Source: Leifsonia sp. PS1209 (GTDB taxonomy: Bacteria; Actinomycetota; Actinomycetes; Actinomycetales; Microbacteriaceae). From it: a stretch of 64,000 nucleotides of DNA. Below the pieces are notes generated by a model. That model was given only the letters and a program-made list of their open reading frames with translations, was not told where the DNA came from and did no database searches. The stretch's first letter is position 1; each line of letters begins with the position of its first letter. The translations under genes and the position numbers were made by a program. This document shows positions 6,921-16,632 of this stretch, piece after piece. The stretch lies in contig NZ_CP051154.1 of assembly GCF_012317045.1 (NCBI RefSeq), forward strand, positions 1,922,001 through 1,986,000, given 5' to 3'.

Positions 6921-9900
6921 ATGCCGTACCCCAAGTCACCGGACGAATCGTCGGCGCGCGACGCCGAGCAGGCGGGCGTCAGCCCGAGCCCGAGCTTCCC
7001 GGAGATCGAGACAGAGGTCCTCGCGTTCTGGAAAGAGGACGGCACCTTCCGCGCATCCATCGACAACCGGCAGGATGCGCCGGAGTGGGTCTTCTACGAC
7101 GGCCCTCCCTTCGCCAACGGCCTGCCGCACTACGGCCACCTGCTCACCGGCTACGCCAAGGACGTCTTCCCGCGCTTCCAGACGATGCGCGGCAAGAAGG
7201 TCGAGCGCCGGTTCGGCTGGGACACCCACGGCCTGCCCGCCGAGCTGGAGGCCGAGCGGCAGCTGGGGCTCACCGACAAGAGCCAGATCGAGGAGATGGG
7301 CATCGCGGCCTTCAACCAGGCCGCCAAGGACTCGGTGCTGCACTACACCCGCGAATGGCAGGAGTACGTCACCCGCCAGGCGCGCTGGGTGGACTTCGAC
7401 AACGACTACAAGACCCTCGACGTCACCTTCATGGAGTCGGTGATCTGGGCGTTCAAGCAGCTGCACGAGAAGGGCCTCGCCTACGAGGGTTACCGCGTGC
7501 TGCCGTACTGCTGGCGCGACCAGACCCCGCTGTCCAACCACGAGCTGCGGATGGACGACGACGTCTACAAGATGCGTCAGGACCAGACCGTCACGGTCAC
7601 CTTCCCGCTCACCGGGGCGAAGGCGGAGGCGCTCGGCCTCACCGGCGTGCGTGCCCTGGCCTGGACGACCACCCCGTGGACCCTGCCGACCAACCTCGCG
7701 CTGGTCGTCGGCCCCGACATCGAGTACGCGGTCGTGCCCGCCGGTCCGAACGGTGCTGCCGACGCGCACGGCACCCCCGACGACGAGGTGCTGAGCGGCG
7801 AATACCTGCTCGCCACCGAGCTGGTCGGCAACTACGCGAAAGACCTCGGCTACGAGTCGGCGGCGGATGCGCTGGCCGCGATCACCCGTCGCGTCCGGGG
7901 CGCAGAGCTCGAGGGCGTCACATACGACCGGCTGTGGGACTACTACGCCGACGTCGAGGAGTACGGCACCCAGAACGCGTGGCGCATCCTGGTCGACGAC
8001 TACGTCACCACCGAGGACGGCACCGGCATCGTGCACCAGGCGCCGGCATACGGCGAGGACGACCAGCGCGTCTGCGAGGCGGCCGGCATCCCCGTGATCA
8101 TCTCGGTGGACGACGGAGCGCGTTTCCTGCCCGTGATCGAAGACGTGGCAGGCCTGCAGGTGTTCGAGGCGAACAAGCCGCTCACCACGCTGCTGCGCGA
8201 GAACGGCAGGCTGCTCCGCCAGGCGAGCTACGAGCACTCCTACCCGCACTGCTGGCGCTGCCGCAACCCGCTGATCTACAAGGCGGTGTCGAGCTGGTTC
8301 GTCCGCGTCACCGACTTCCGCGAACGGATGGGCGAGCTCAACCAGCAGATCAACTGGGTGCCGGAGAACGTGAAGGACGGCCAGTTCGGCAAGTGGGTGG
8401 GCAACGCCCGCGACTGGTCGATCTCGCGCAACCGCTACTTCGGTTCGCCGATCCCGGTCTGGAAGAGCGACGACCCCGCATACCCGCGCATCGACGTGTA
8501 CGGCTCGCTGGCCGAGCTGGAGGCCGACTTCGGCGCCATCCCGACGAACGCGGCGGGGGAGCCCGACCTGCACCGGCCGTTCATCGACGACCTCACCCGC
8601 CCGAACCCGGACGACCCGACCGGCCGCTCGACCATGCGCCGCATCCCGGACGTGCTCGACGTCTGGTTCGACTCCGGTTCGATGCCGTTCGCCCAGGTGC
8701 ACTACCCGTTCGAGAACCGCGAGTGGTTCGACGGGCACAACCCGGCCGACTTCATCGTGGAGTACATCGGGCAGACCCGCGGCTGGTTCTACATGCTGCA
8801 CACGCTGTCGACCGCCCTGTTCGACCGCCCGGCGTTCAAGAACGTGATCAGCCACGGCATCGTGCTCGGCAGCGACGGGCAGAAGATGTCGAAGTCGCTG
8901 CGCAACTACCCGGACGTCAACGAGGTGTTCGACCGCGACGGCTCCGACGCGATGCGCTGGTTCCTGATGGCGAGCCCTGTGCTTCGCGGCGGCAACCTGA
9001 TCGTGACGGAGGAGGGCATCCGGGAGGGTGTCCGCCAGGTGCTGCTCCCGCTGTGGAGTACCTGGTACTTCTTCTCCCTGTACGCGAACGCCACCGGATA
9101 CGAGGCGAAGCGCCGCACCGACTCCACGGACGTGCTCGACCGCTACCTGCTGGCCAAGACGCGCGACCTCGTCGAGGACGTCACGGCCGACCTCGAAGCG
9201 CTCGACAGCACCCTCGCGGCCGCTAAGCTGCGCGACTTCGCCGACATTCTCACCAACTGGTACGTGCGGCGTTCGCGCGACCGTTTCTGGCAGGGCGTGG
9301 ATGCGGAGGGCAACGGCACCGAGGCGTTCGACACCCTCTACACGGTGCTCGAAACGGTCGCCCGCGTGGCCGCCCCGCTGCTGCCGCTCGTCACCGAGCG
9401 GATCTGGCGCGGCCTCACCGGCGAGCGGAGCGTGCACCTGACCGACTGGCCGGACGCCGCAGAGTTCCCCGCGGACGACGCGCTGGTGGATGCGATGGAC
9501 CGCATCAGGAGCATCAGCTCCACCACGCTGTCGCTGCGCAAGCAGGCCGGGCTCCGCGTCCGGCTGCCGCTCGCCTCGCTGACCGTCGTCGCCGAGAACG
9601 CGGATGCGCTGCGCCCGTTCGAGGGCATCCTGCGCGACGAGCTCAACGTCAAGGCGGTCGAGCTGGTCGAGCTGCACGACGACAGCGCAGCCAGCTACGG
9701 GATCACGAGCAAGCTGACCGTGAACGCGCGCGCCGCCGGTCCGCGGCTCGGCAAGCAGGTGCAGCAGGTCATCCAAGCCGCCCGCGCCGGCGACTGGTCG
9801 GAGACCGACGGCGTCGTGACGGCGGGTGGCGTCGAACTGGCCGACGGCGAATACGAGCTGGTGCTCGAGACGGCGCAGGCGGACGGCGAGTCCACGTCGG

Positions 9901-10250
9901 CGCTGGCGCTGCTGCCGGGCGGCGGCTTCGTGCTGCTCGACACGGTGACCACGCCGGAGCTGCAGGCCGAGGGCCTGGCGCGCGACGTCATCCGCGCCGT
10001 GCAGGACACCCGCAAGGCGGCAGGACTCGACGTGAGCGACCGCATCCGGTTGAACCTGGCGTTCGCGCACGGCGACGACGTGGCTGCGCTCGGCCTGGCC
10101 GGAGACGTCGACATCGCCACGGAGACGCTGGCGCTCGTCGTCGAGTTCGCTGCGGCGGAGGCGGCGTTCGAGAAGACCTTCTCCGCCGGCCAGTTCGCCA
10201 ACGCGGGGGAGTTCACGGTCGGCGTGACCAGGATCGAGGAGGCAGAGTGA
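6921..10250 (+). CDS. ileS: isoleucyl-tRNA synthetase, type 2
   Basis: This class Ia synthetase charges tRNA-Ile and edits valine. At 1109 residues it is longer than the common ~940-residue bacterial form, and its HIGH motif reads HYGH (residues 70-73, in [10 protein letters not shown]). Both point to the eukaryote-like IleRS2 group. KMSKS is at 655-659, preceded by a large editing domain; the long C-terminal region replaces the zinc-binding tail of IleRS1. IleRS2 enzymes are known to be less sensitive to mupirocin. The ATG at 6921 follows CAGGAG, the site sequestered by the T-box. The stop overlaps folC as GTGA. Confidence 0.97.
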   Translation: MPYPKSPDESSARDAEQAGVSPSPSFPEIETEVLAFWKEDGTFRASIDNRQDAPEWVFYDGPPFANGLPHYGHLLTGYAKDVFPRFQTMRGKKVERRFGWDTHGLPAELEAERQLGLTDKSQIEEMGIAAFNQAAKDSVLHYTREWQEYVTRQARWVDFDNDYKTLDVTFMESVIWAFKQLHEKGLAYEGYRVLPYCWRDQTPLSNHELRMDDDVYKMRQDQTVTVTFPLTGAKAEALGLTGVRALAWTTTPWTLPTNLALVVGPDIEYAVVPAGPNGAADAHGTPDDEVLSGEYLLATELVGNYAKDLGYESAADALAAITRRVRGAELEGVTYDRLWDYYADVEEYGTQNAWRILVDDYVTTEDGTGIVHQAPAYGEDDQRVCEAAGIPVIISVDDGARFLPVIEDVAGLQVFEANKPLTTLLRENGRLLRQASYEHSYPHCWRCRNPLIYKAVSSWFVRVTDFRERMGELNQQINWVPENVKDGQFGKWVGNARDWSISRNRYFGSPIPVWKSDDPAYPRIDVYGSLAELEADFGAIPTNAAGEPDLHRPFIDDLTRPNPDDPTGRSTMRRIPDVLDVWFDSGSMPFAQVHYPFENREWFDGHNPADFIVEYIGQTRGWFYMLHTLSTALFDRPAFKNVISHGIVLGSDGQKMSKSLRNYPDVNEVFDRDGSDAMRWFLMASPVLRGGNLIVTEEGIREGVRQVLLPLWSTWYFFSLYANATGYEAKRRTDSTDVLDRYLLAKTRDLVEDVTADLEALDSTLAAAKLRDFADILTNWYVRRSRDRFWQGVDAEGNGTEAFDTLYTVLETVARVAAPLLPLVTERIWRGLTGERSVHLTDWPDAAEFPADDALVDAMDRIRSISSTTLSLRKQAGLRVRLPLASLTVVAENADALRPFEGILRDELNVKAVELVELHDDSAASYGITSKLTVNARAAGPRLGKQVQQVIQAARAGDWSETDGVVTAGGVELADGEYELVLETAQADGESTSALALLPGGGFVLLDTVTTPELQAEGLARDVIRAVQDTRKAAGLDVSDRIRLNLAFAHGDDVAALGLAGDVDIATETLALVVEFAAAEAAFEKTFSAGQFANAGEFTVGVTRIEEAE

Positions 10251-11617
10251 GCGACGAGTCCGAGGAGTTCCGCGACCAAGCGGACGCTGTCTACCAGGCG
10301 CTGCTCGCGCGCATCGGAGAGGGTGCGCCGGAGCGCAGGCTGGATGCCACCCGGCGCGCCGTCGAGCTGCTGGGCGACCCCCAGCGCGCGTATCCGATCG
10401 TCCACATCACGGGGACGAACGGCAAGACGTCGACGAGCCGCATCACCGAGAGCATCCTGCGTGCGTACGGCCTGCGGACGGGCCTGCTGACCAGTCCGCA
10501 CCTGGTGCGCTTCAACGAGCGCATCGTGATCGACGGCCAGCCGATCTCCGACGAAGCGCTGGTGCGCAACTGGGAGGACGTGCAGCCGTACATCGAGATC
10601 GTCGACGGCGAGCTCGCGGAGAAAGGCCAGGCGCCGCTCACGTTCTTCGAGGCGCTGACCGTGCTCGCGTACGCCGCATTCGCCGACGCGCCGGTCGACG
10701 TGGCCGTGATCGAAGTCGGCATGGGCGGCGAGTGGGACTCCACCAACGTCGGCGACGGCCAGGTGGCGGTGTTCACCCCGATCTCGCTCGACCACACCAA
10801 GGCGCTCGGCGACACCGTCGCGGAGATCGCGCGCACCAAGTCCGGCATCATCAAGCCCGCCGCCGACGTGGTGAGCTCCGCCCAGACACCGGATGCGCTG
10901 GCCGAGCTGACCACCGCGGCCGGGCTCACCGAGTCCACCATCGCCGTGCAGCCCGGAGCGTTCGACGTGGCATCCACCTCGGTGGCCGTCGGCGGGCAGC
11001 TGGTGAGCATCCGGGGCCTTGCCGCCACGTACGACGAGCTGTTCCTCCCGCTGTACGGCGACCACCAGGCGCAGAACGCCGCCGTCGCTGTCGCCGCCGT
11101 CGAGACGTTCCTCGGCCGGGGCACGCAGCCGCTCAAGGCCGACCTCCTGGAGGAGGGCTTCGCCACGGCGACCTCGCCGGGACGCCTGCAGTTGATCGGC
11201 GTCGACCCGACCGTGCTGGTGGACGCCGCCCACAACCCGGCGGGCGCTCAGACCCTCGCGGATGCGATGCGCCGCTACTTCGACTTCGACGAGCTGACCT
11301 TCGTATTCGGCTCGCTCGCCGACAAGGATGCGCGCGGCATCGTGCGCGCGCTCGCCCCGGTCGCCACCCAGTTCTACGTGACGGAGCCGCGCTCCGATCG
11401 CGCGCTTCCGGCCGACGAGCTGGGCGAGATCGTGCTCGACGAGGTCGGCGACGAGGCGACCATCGTCTACGGCGACCTCGAGGAGGCGCTGGATGCTGCC
11501 CGAGAGTGGGCGGCGGAGGAGCCGAAGCGCGCCGTGGTCGTCACAGGCTCGATCGTGCTCGTCGGCGACGCGATGGCCATCGCGGAGGCCGGCGAGTGGA
11601 AGCCGACCAGCTCGTGA
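10247..11617 (+). CDS. folC: folylpolyglutamate synthase / dihydrofolate synthase
   Basis: This Mur-ligase-like ATP enzyme adds glutamate to folates, and in many bacteria to dihydropteroate. The P-loop GTNGKTS is at residues 56-62, an Mg/substrate segment ([10 protein letters not shown]) sits mid-protein, and the C-terminal domain carries the Mur-ligase pattern DAAHNP. The length of 456 residues is typical. It starts at a GTG overlapping the ileS stop and ends overlapping the DUF4233 gene, so ileS-folC-DUF4233-ndk is read as one overlapping operon under the T-box. Confidence 0.95.
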   Translation: MSDESEEFRDQADAVYQALLARIGEGAPERRLDATRRAVELLGDPQRAYPIVHITGTNGKTSTSRITESILRAYGLRTGLLTSPHLVRFNERIVIDGQPISDEALVRNWEDVQPYIEIVDGELAEKGQAPLTFFEALTVLAYAAFADAPVDVAVIEVGMGGEWDSTNVGDGQVAVFTPISLDHTKALGDTVAEIARTKSGIIKPAADVVSSAQTPDALAELTTAAGLTESTIAVQPGAFDVASTSVAVGGQLVSIRGLAATYDELFLPLYGDHQAQNAAVAVAAVETFLGRGTQPLKADLLEEGFATATSPGRLQLIGVDPTVLVDAAHNPAGAQTLADAMRRYFDFDELTFVFGSLADKDARGIVRALAPVATQFYVTEPRSDRALPADELGEIVLDEVGDEATIVYGDLEEALDAAREWAAEEPKRAVVVTGSIVLVGDAMAIAEAGEWKPTSS

Positions 11618-12021
11618 GCGACGCGGAGAAGCCCGCGAAGGCCGCACGGCCGCGCCGGGAGCGCACGGTCAGGGAACTGCTCGGCTCGATCGTGCTCGGC
11701 TTCGAGCTGATCGTCGTCTTCCTCGGCGCCCTGGTGCTGTTCGGCCTCGGCTCGCTGCCCGCCGGCGTCGCGCTCGGCGGGGGAGCGGCGCTCGTCGTCC
11801 TGATGATCGTCGCCATCGGCACGCTGCGCTCCCCGGTGGGCATCGTGCTCGGCTGGTTCGTCCAGCTCGTCGTCGTGGCGGCGGGCTTCCTCGTCCCCGC
11901 CTTCTTCATCGTCGGCGCCATCTTCACGGCCATGTGGGCGTACTGCATGATCGCGGGCGCCCGCATCGACCGCAACAAGAAGGCCGCGCACGCGGCCGCA
12001 AACGGAACGGAGAATCCATGA
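11614..12021 (+). CDS. DUF4233 membrane protein
   Basis: This 135-residue protein has a basic N-terminus (about 25 residues, many Arg/Lys), then about four hydrophobic segments, and a short basic tail (ARIDRNKKAAHAA). Its position between folC and ndk is characteristic of the actinobacterial DUF4233 family, whose function is unknown. The GTG start overlaps the folC stop and its TGA overlaps the ndk ATG. It probably sits in the cytoplasmic membrane. Confidence 0.85.
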   Translation: MSDAEKPAKAARPRRERTVRELLGSIVLGFELIVVFLGALVLFGLGSLPAGVALGGGAALVVLMIVAIGTLRSPVGIVLGWFVQLVVVAAGFLVPAFFIVGAIFTAMWAYCMIAGARIDRNKKAAHAAANGTENP

Positions 12022-12440
12022 CCACCCCCGTCGAAGAGACCCTGGTGCTCGTCAAGCCGGACGGCGTCGCTCGCAACCTCACGGGCGAGATCCTGCGCCG
12101 CATCGAGGCGAAGGGCTACTCGCTCGTCGACATCCGGATGCTGCAGGCCGACCGCGACCTGCTCGCCGCGCACTACGCGGAGCACGAGGGCAAGCCGTTC
12201 TACGAGCCGCTGGTCGAGTTCATGGAGTCCGGCCCCATCGTCGCGATCCGCCTCGCGGGCAACCGCGTGATCGAGGGCTTCCGCTCGCTCGCCGGCACCA
12301 CGGACCCGACCACGGCCGCGCCGGGCACCATCCGCGGCGACTTCGCCCGCGACTGGGGCCTCAAGGTGCAGCAGAACCTCGTGCACGGCTCCGACTCGCC
12401 CGAGTCCGCCGCGCGCGAGCTCGCCCTCTGGTTCGCCTAG
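12018..12440 (+). CDS. ndk: nucleoside diphosphate kinase
   Basis: This enzyme transfers the gamma-phosphate of ATP to nucleoside diphosphates through a phosphohistidine. At 140 residues it is a standard NDK. It opens with ETLVLVKPDGVARNL, and the active-site His is at residue 123 in the block NLVHGSDS. The ATG overlaps the preceding stop (ATGA). It is the last gene of the ileS operon and is followed by a long hairpin. Confidence 0.97.
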   Translation: MTTPVEETLVLVKPDGVARNLTGEILRRIEAKGYSLVDIRMLQADRDLLAAHYAEHEGKPFYEPLVEFMESGPIVAIRLAGNRVIEGFRSLAGTTDPTTAAPGTIRGDFARDWGLKVQQNLVHGSDSPESAARELALWFA

Positions 12441-12447
12441 AACCCAT

Positions 12448-12505
12448 CGAGTCCGAACTTGTTCACGCGACACGCCGAGTGTCACCGTGAATAAGTTCGG
12501 ACTCG
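12448..12505. terminator. long two-tier hairpin between convergent ndk and VKOR genes
   Basis: A 20-bp outer stem pairs 12448-12467 (starts CGAGTCCGAACTT) with 12486-12505 (ends AAGTTCGGACTCG), with a single G-T wobble. Inside it, GACAC and GTGTC form a second stem. There is no long T-run on the ndk side (AATTT follows), but the stem is strong and sits between two converging genes. A bidirectional terminator is the simplest reading; a dispersed palindromic repeat is possible. Confidence 0.65.
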
Positions 12506-12517
12506 AATTTATGGGGG

Positions 12518-13123
12518 CTAGACGAAGACGTTGTTGATCCAGTCGAGCTGGATCTGGGCGAGGATCGCGACGATCGCGTAGGAGATCACCGTGATCAGGG
12601 GCACCCAGGAGTAGAGCTTGCCGAAGAAGACACGCCCGGACTCCGGGATGGGGATGTTGCCCGATTTGAGGTTGTAGAGCGTCACGGCCCAGAAGGTCGG
12701 GATGGTGACCAGCCAGGTGACCATGCACCACGGGCAGAGCACGTTGAGCACGGTGATCGACTGCGTGATGAGGAAGATGACGAGGGCCATCGCGCCGATC
12801 ACGCCGAGGTTGAAGAGCATCCAGAACCACTTGGCGAAGCGCGCCCCGGCGAGCACCCCGACGCCCACCGCGATGGTCGCGGTCCAGCCGATCAGGCCGA
12901 GCAGCGGGTTGGGGAAGCCGAACAGCGACCCCTGCCAGGAGTTGAGGTTCTTCGTGCACCCGACGAGCAGGCTGAAGTTGCACGACAGCTGCGCATCCGG
13001 GTTCTCGAGAAGGTGGAACTTGTCCATCGTGAGCATGAAAGCAGCCCAGAGGCCGATGGCCCCGGCGACGATCAGGAAGATGGCGAGTACGGTCGGGCGG
13101 CGCTCGGCTGTAGTGGTGGACAC
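12518..13123 (-). CDS. vitamin K epoxide reductase (VKOR) family protein
   Basis: This 201-residue integral membrane protein has about five helices and would reoxidise extracytoplasmic disulfide-forming proteins by passing electrons to quinone. The redox pair is CPWC at residues 130-133, and the loop pair is Cys48 and Cys56 (SCNFSLLVGC), the expected VKOR arrangement. No fused thioredoxin domain is present. I chose the GTG at 13123 because a CATAAT -10 lies exactly six bases upstream, giving a leaderless mRNA. An upstream extension to 13189 would cross that promoter. Confidence 0.9.
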   Translation of the reverse strand: MSTTTAERRPTVLAIFLIVAGAIGLWAAFMLTMDKFHLLENPDAQLSCNFSLLVGCTKNLNSWQGSLFGFPNPLLGLIGWTATIAVGVGVLAGARFAKWFWMLFNLGVIGAMALVIFLITQSITVLNVLCPWCMVTWLVTIPTFWAVTLYNLKSGNIPIPESGRVFFGKLYSWVPLITVISYAIVAILAQIQLDWINNVFV

Positions 13124-13446
13124 AGTCGGATTATGGCATGACCGATCGCGTGTCGACCTGAGAGGCAGCCGCGTTCCTGGTGCGGTCATGCGATAATCGT
13201 TGCAACTGGTTTCTGCGGCGTGTGCCGGAGAGACGCCAGCGAAGGCTTATGGGCGTTGCGACGCCCGAACGGCCGGCCGAGGTGGCCGACCGACAACGAA
13301 CGTACAGAAACGAGATCGCCTGCGGACCGCGCCACGAGCCGACCGCACGCGTGAAGGATTGGCGGTCGCAGGCGCAACGCGTCTGCTGCCCTTATGAAAG
13401 TACCCGGCGCGCGGGAGACCGCGGCTGGTCGAGGAGTGCACCAGCG
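13124..13446 (+). promoter_or_regulatory. divergent promoter region and about 240-nt leader of the RNase E/G gene
   Basis: This 323-base stretch has no convincing gene. An extended -10 element (TGC-GATAAT, -10 at 13192-13197) faces the RNase gene, and the VKOR -10 lies at 13130-13135 on the other strand. The transcribed leader holds two adjacent hairpins: GGGCGT-TGCG-ACGCCC at 13251-13266 and CCGGCC/GGCCG at about 13273-13288. A long structured leader resembles RNase E genes known to autoregulate through their 5' UTR; that role here is inference. Confidence 0.45.
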
Positions 13447-16224
13447 ATGGTGGAAAACGAAAATACTGACAACACGCAGGACAACGGATCGGAAGCGGGG
13501 CCCAGGAAGCGATCGCGCCTCTTCGGTTCCAGGAAGAGCGCCAAGAAGAGCGCCTCCGCCGTGCCTGCGAACGATTCGCGTGAGGCCATTGCGTCCTCCG
13601 CGCCGACGGTGGCCGGGCATGCCTCGACCGCGCCCGCCGTCCAGGAGAGAACACCCATGGACGAGAAGATCCACGACAACCACGACGACATCATCGGCTC
13701 CGGCCCGTTCCCGGCCGGACAACCGGCGGTGACGACGGAGCAGACTCCGGATGCCGGCGCGGCCCAGCCCGCCGACGCGGGGACGGACAGCACGGACGCC
13801 GCAGGCTCAGCTCCTGCCGCTCCTGCCGCACCGGATGCTCCCGCCGCCGAGGCGGACACGGCGCTGCCCGGCCTCCCGCCGACGACACTGCTGTTCCAGG
13901 CCCCGGACATCCTGCCGCTGCCTCCGCTCCCGCACGACGAGTACGACGACGACGAGCCGAGCACGGTCCGCCGCCGTTCGCGCCGCCGCGCCGGCGAGGA
14001 GAACCGCTCTGGATCGAACGACCCGGCGAACACGGTCGTCAAGGTCCGCGCCCCGCGCGAGCCGGAGCTCATCACCGAGCCGCAGCGCATCAAGGGCTCG
14101 ACCCGTCTCGAGGCCAAGAAGCAGCGCCGCCGCGACGGCCGGGACGCCGGCCGCCGCCGACCCGTCATCACCGAGGCCGAGTTCCTCGCCCGCCGTGAGT
14201 CCGTCGACCGCCAGATGATCGTGCGCGAGAAGGGCGGCCGCATCCAGATCGGCGTACTCGAAGACAAGGTGCTCGTCGAGCACTACGTCGCCAAGTCGCA
14301 GGAGGCGTCGCTGATCGGCAACGTCTACCTGGGTCGCGTGCAGAACGTGCTGCCCAGCATGGAGGCTGCGTTCGTCGACATCGGCCGCGGCCGCAATGCC
14401 GTGCTGTACTCCGGCGAGGTCGACTGGGATGCCGCGGAGACCGGCAACCAGCCGCGCCGCATCGAGCTGGCGCTCAAGCCGGGCGACCGCGTGCTCGTCC
14501 AGGTCACGAAGGACCCCGTCGGGCACAAGGGCGCCCGCCTGACCAGCCAGGTCTCGCTGCCCGGCCGCTACCTCGTCTACGTGCCGAACGGCTCGATGAA
14601 CGGGATCAGCCGCAAGCTTCCGGACACCGAGCGTGCCCGTCTGAAGAAGATCCTCAAAGAGGTCCTGCCGGAGAACACCGGCGTCATCGTGCGCACCGCC
14701 GCCGAGGGCGCGACCGAGGAGCAGCTGACGCTCGACGTCACGCGCCTCACCGCGCAGTGGGCGGACATCAGCAGGCAGGTCGAGACCGTCGGGGCGCCCG
14801 CGCTGCTGCACAGTGAGCCCGACCTGCTGATCAAGATCGTCAGGGACGTCTTCAACGAGGACTTCCAGAAGCTGATCATCGCCGGTCAGGATGCGCAGAG
14901 CACCATCGAGAACTACCTCCGCCAGGTCGCCCCCGACCTCCTCGACCGCGTCGAGGCGTACACGGGCGAGCGGGATGCGTTCGACGAGTTCCGCATCACG
15001 GAGCAGATCGAGAAGGCGCTCGACCGCAAGGTCTGGCTGCCGTCCGGTGGGTCCCTGGTGATCGACCGCACAGAGGCGATGACGGTCGTCGACGTCAACA
15101 CCGGCAAGTTCGTCGGCTCCGGCGGCAACCTGGAAGAGACCGTCACCAAGAACAACCTGGAAGCGGCCGAGGAGATCGTCCGCCAGCTGCGTCTGCGCGA
15201 CATCGGCGGCATCATCGTCGTCGACTTCATCGACATGGTGCTCGAGTCCAACCGCGACCTCGTGCTCCGCCGCCTGATCGAGTGCCTGAGCCGCGACCGC
15301 ACCAAGCACCAGGTGGCAGAGGTCACCTCGCTCGGCCTCGTGCAGATGACGAGGAAGAAGCTCGGCCTCGGCCTGCTCGAGACGTTCAGCGAGGCGTGCG
15401 AGGCCTGTGCGGGCCGCGGTGTCATCGTGCACCACGACCCGGTCGTCAAGCACCGCCAGACCCCGCAGCAGCAGCCGCAGAGCGAGCGCCGCCGCGGCCG
15501 TGGCGGCCAGCAGTCCGGTGGAAACGGCTCGTCGAACGGCAACGGCAACGGCAACGGATCGTCGAACGGAAACGGCAACGGCGGCTCGAACGGGAACGGC
15601 GGTGGCACCCCCACCGGCGTGACCCACGCCATCACCGACGACGCCAAGAACGCGCTGGCTCAGATCGCGGCGAGCACGCTGGCCCACCCGCACGACGAGC
15701 ACCAGCCGGTGGATGCGCCTGCCGCCTCCGCGGAGTCCGCTCACGGCAAGCATGTCGCCGGCGAGCAGGAGCAGCAGCAGGATGCTCCGAAGAAGTCCCG
15801 CAGGAAGAGCGGCAAGCGCGACAGGGTCAAGGCGGCGGAGGCCGAGCAGGCTGCGACCGAGCAGCCAGCGACGCAGGAGAGCGCCCCGCAGGCCGAGGCG
15901 GCGCCGGTGCGCGAGCAGCAGCAGCGCGAGCCCCGCGAGCCGCAGGCGCCCGCTGAGCGCCCGGCAGCGTCCCGCGAGAGCGCGGACGCGTCCGTGCCCC
16001 TGATCGAGCTCCCTGAGCCCGCAGCGGCTCCTGTGACGCGTCGCACGCCCACCAAGGAGGCCGAGCTGCTGCTCGACTCCGTGCTGGACGCCCTTCCGCA
16101 GCCGAAGCAGCCCGGTCAGGGCCGCGGACGCAGCCGCAGGGTGAGCACGGCGGCGATCGTCGGTGGAGACACCGCGCCCCAGATCACGCGGGCAGAGATC
16201 ATCCGGGCGGAGCAGGGCGAGTAG
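13447..16224 (+). CDS. rne: ribonuclease E/G family endoribonuclease
   Basis: This enzyme cuts AU-rich single-stranded RNA and matures rRNA and mRNA. The 925 residues fall into a disordered Pro/Ala/Asp-rich N-terminal extension (about 1-250), the S1 RNA-binding region (about 285-370, GNVYLGRVQNVLPSMEAAF), the DNase I-like catalytic core with DVNTGKFVG, and the Zn-link CEAC at residues 651-654. After that come a Gly/Asn-rich repeat and an acidic/basic disordered tail. Terminal extensions on both sides are typical of actinobacterial RNase E. The ATG at 13447 begins MVENENTDN; the nearest SD-like GAGGAG is rather far upstream. Confidence 0.95.
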   Translation: MVENENTDNTQDNGSEAGPRKRSRLFGSRKSAKKSASAVPANDSREAIASSAPTVAGHASTAPAVQERTPMDEKIHDNHDDIIGSGPFPAGQPAVTTEQTPDAGAAQPADAGTDSTDAAGSAPAAPAAPDAPAAEADTALPGLPPTTLLFQAPDILPLPPLPHDEYDDDEPSTVRRRSRRRAGEENRSGSNDPANTVVKVRAPREPELITEPQRIKGSTRLEAKKQRRRDGRDAGRRRPVITEAEFLARRESVDRQMIVREKGGRIQIGVLEDKVLVEHYVAKSQEASLIGNVYLGRVQNVLPSMEAAFVDIGRGRNAVLYSGEVDWDAAETGNQPRRIELALKPGDRVLVQVTKDPVGHKGARLTSQVSLPGRYLVYVPNGSMNGISRKLPDTERARLKKILKEVLPENTGVIVRTAAEGATEEQLTLDVTRLTAQWADISRQVETVGAPALLHSEPDLLIKIVRDVFNEDFQKLIIAGQDAQSTIENYLRQVAPDLLDRVEAYTGERDAFDEFRITEQIEKALDRKVWLPSGGSLVIDRTEAMTVVDVNTGKFVGSGGNLEETVTKNNLEAAEEIVRQLRLRDIGGIIVVDFIDMVLESNRDLVLRRLIECLSRDRTKHQVAEVTSLGLVQMTRKKLGLGLLETFSEACEACAGRGVIVHHDPVVKHRQTPQQQPQSERRRGRGGQQSGGNGSSNGNGNGNGSSNGNGNGGSNGNGGGTPTGVTHAITDDAKNALAQIAASTLAHPHDEHQPVDAPAASAESAHGKHVAGEQEQQQDAPKKSRRKSGKRDRVKAAEAEQAATEQPATQESAPQAEAAPVREQQQREPREPQAPAERPAASRESADASVPLIELPEPAAAPVTRRTPTKEAELLLDSVLDALPQPKQPGQGRGRSRRVSTAAIVGGDTAPQITRAEIIRAEQGE
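15520..15606 (+). repeat. in-frame (Asn-Gly)n / Ser-Asn-Gly low-complexity repeat in RNase E
   Basis: Hexamer-like units GGNAAC, interspersed with TCGTCGAAC, encode about 29 residues of alternating Gly, Asn and Ser just after the catalytic core. It is a flexible linker between the core and the C-terminal tail and is likely length-variable between strains because of its repetitive DNA. Confidence 0.75.
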
Positions 16225-16244
16225 CCCACCGCATCCCGAACCGC

Positions 16245-16291
16245 GTGAAGGCGCGGGGTCAGTGCTTGCGCACTCGATCCCGCGCCTTCAC
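16245..16291. terminator. strong hairpin between the RNase gene and convergent DUF4031 gene
   Basis: GTGAAGGCGCGGG at 16245-16257 pairs perfectly with CCCGCGCCTTCAC at 16279-16291. The loop contains a second stem (AGTGC/GCACT). The right arm and loop encode the last residues of the DUF4031 protein, whose stop is at 16259-16261, so a bidirectional terminator doubles as coding sequence. Confidence 0.75.
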
Positions 16292-16534
16292 TCGTAGTCC
16301 GCTGGCGCGCAGCCGGATGACCAGCTCCTTGCCGTCGACGGCGGTGGCTCCCGCGGCCACCAGCTCGTCGTAGCGCTTGTCCGGCACGTCGTAGTGGTCG
16401 AGGTCGAACGCGCGCCGCGCGATGTCGTTGGCGGCCGCGAACGCGTGCAGCTCGTCGAGGCTGGAATCGCTCACCAGGTGCGACCACAACATGCCGTGGG
16501 CGGGCCATGCCGGGGGATCGATCAGGACCGTCAT
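16259..16534 (-). CDS. DUF4031 domain-containing protein
   Basis: This 91-residue soluble basic protein opens MTVLIDPPAWPAHG, the typical DUF4031 opening, with a later DHYDVPDKRYDEL block. Function is unknown. The ATG at 16534 follows a TATGAT -10 (16541-16546) by exactly six bases, so the mRNA is probably leaderless. The C-terminus (RVRKH) is encoded within the arms of the shared terminator hairpin. Confidence 0.85.
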   Translation of the reverse strand: MTVLIDPPAWPAHGMLWSHLVSDSSLDELHAFAAANDIARRAFDLDHYDVPDKRYDELVAAGATAVDGKELVIRLRASGLRVKARDRVRKH

Positions 16535-16597
16535 ACAATGATCATAGGAACCGACGCCGTCGATGGCGTCGATCGGCCCCGGAGCCCTCTCGTTGAA

Positions 16598-16626
16598 TTG
16601 ACGATAGAAGGGTCGTCGGGTAAAGT
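16598..16626 (+). promoter_or_regulatory. promoter for rplU-rpmA
   Basis: TTGACG at 16598-16603 and TAAAGT at 16621-16626 are separated by exactly 17 bases, close to the housekeeping sigma consensus. The predicted transcript starts near 16633, giving a leader of about 170 nt before rplU, long enough for regulatory structure. This is one of the best promoters in the window, as expected for ribosomal protein genes. Confidence 0.75.
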
Positions 16627-16632
16627 TGACCG

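Noticed and set aside
6936..10070. A 1044-codon open frame antisense to ileS
   Set aside because: Low-complexity Val/Arg/Gln/His-rich product and no ribosome binding site; ileS on the plus strand is unmistakable.
13180..13446. N-terminal extension of RNase E upstream of 13447
   Set aside because: The frame is open but crosses the probable -10 element and leader hairpins, and the peptide is Arg/Cys-rich and unlike RNase E N-termini.
15520..15606. CRISPR-like or satellite repeat
   Set aside because: The repeats are short, in frame and encode a Gly/Asn linker inside the RNase gene; there are no spacers.
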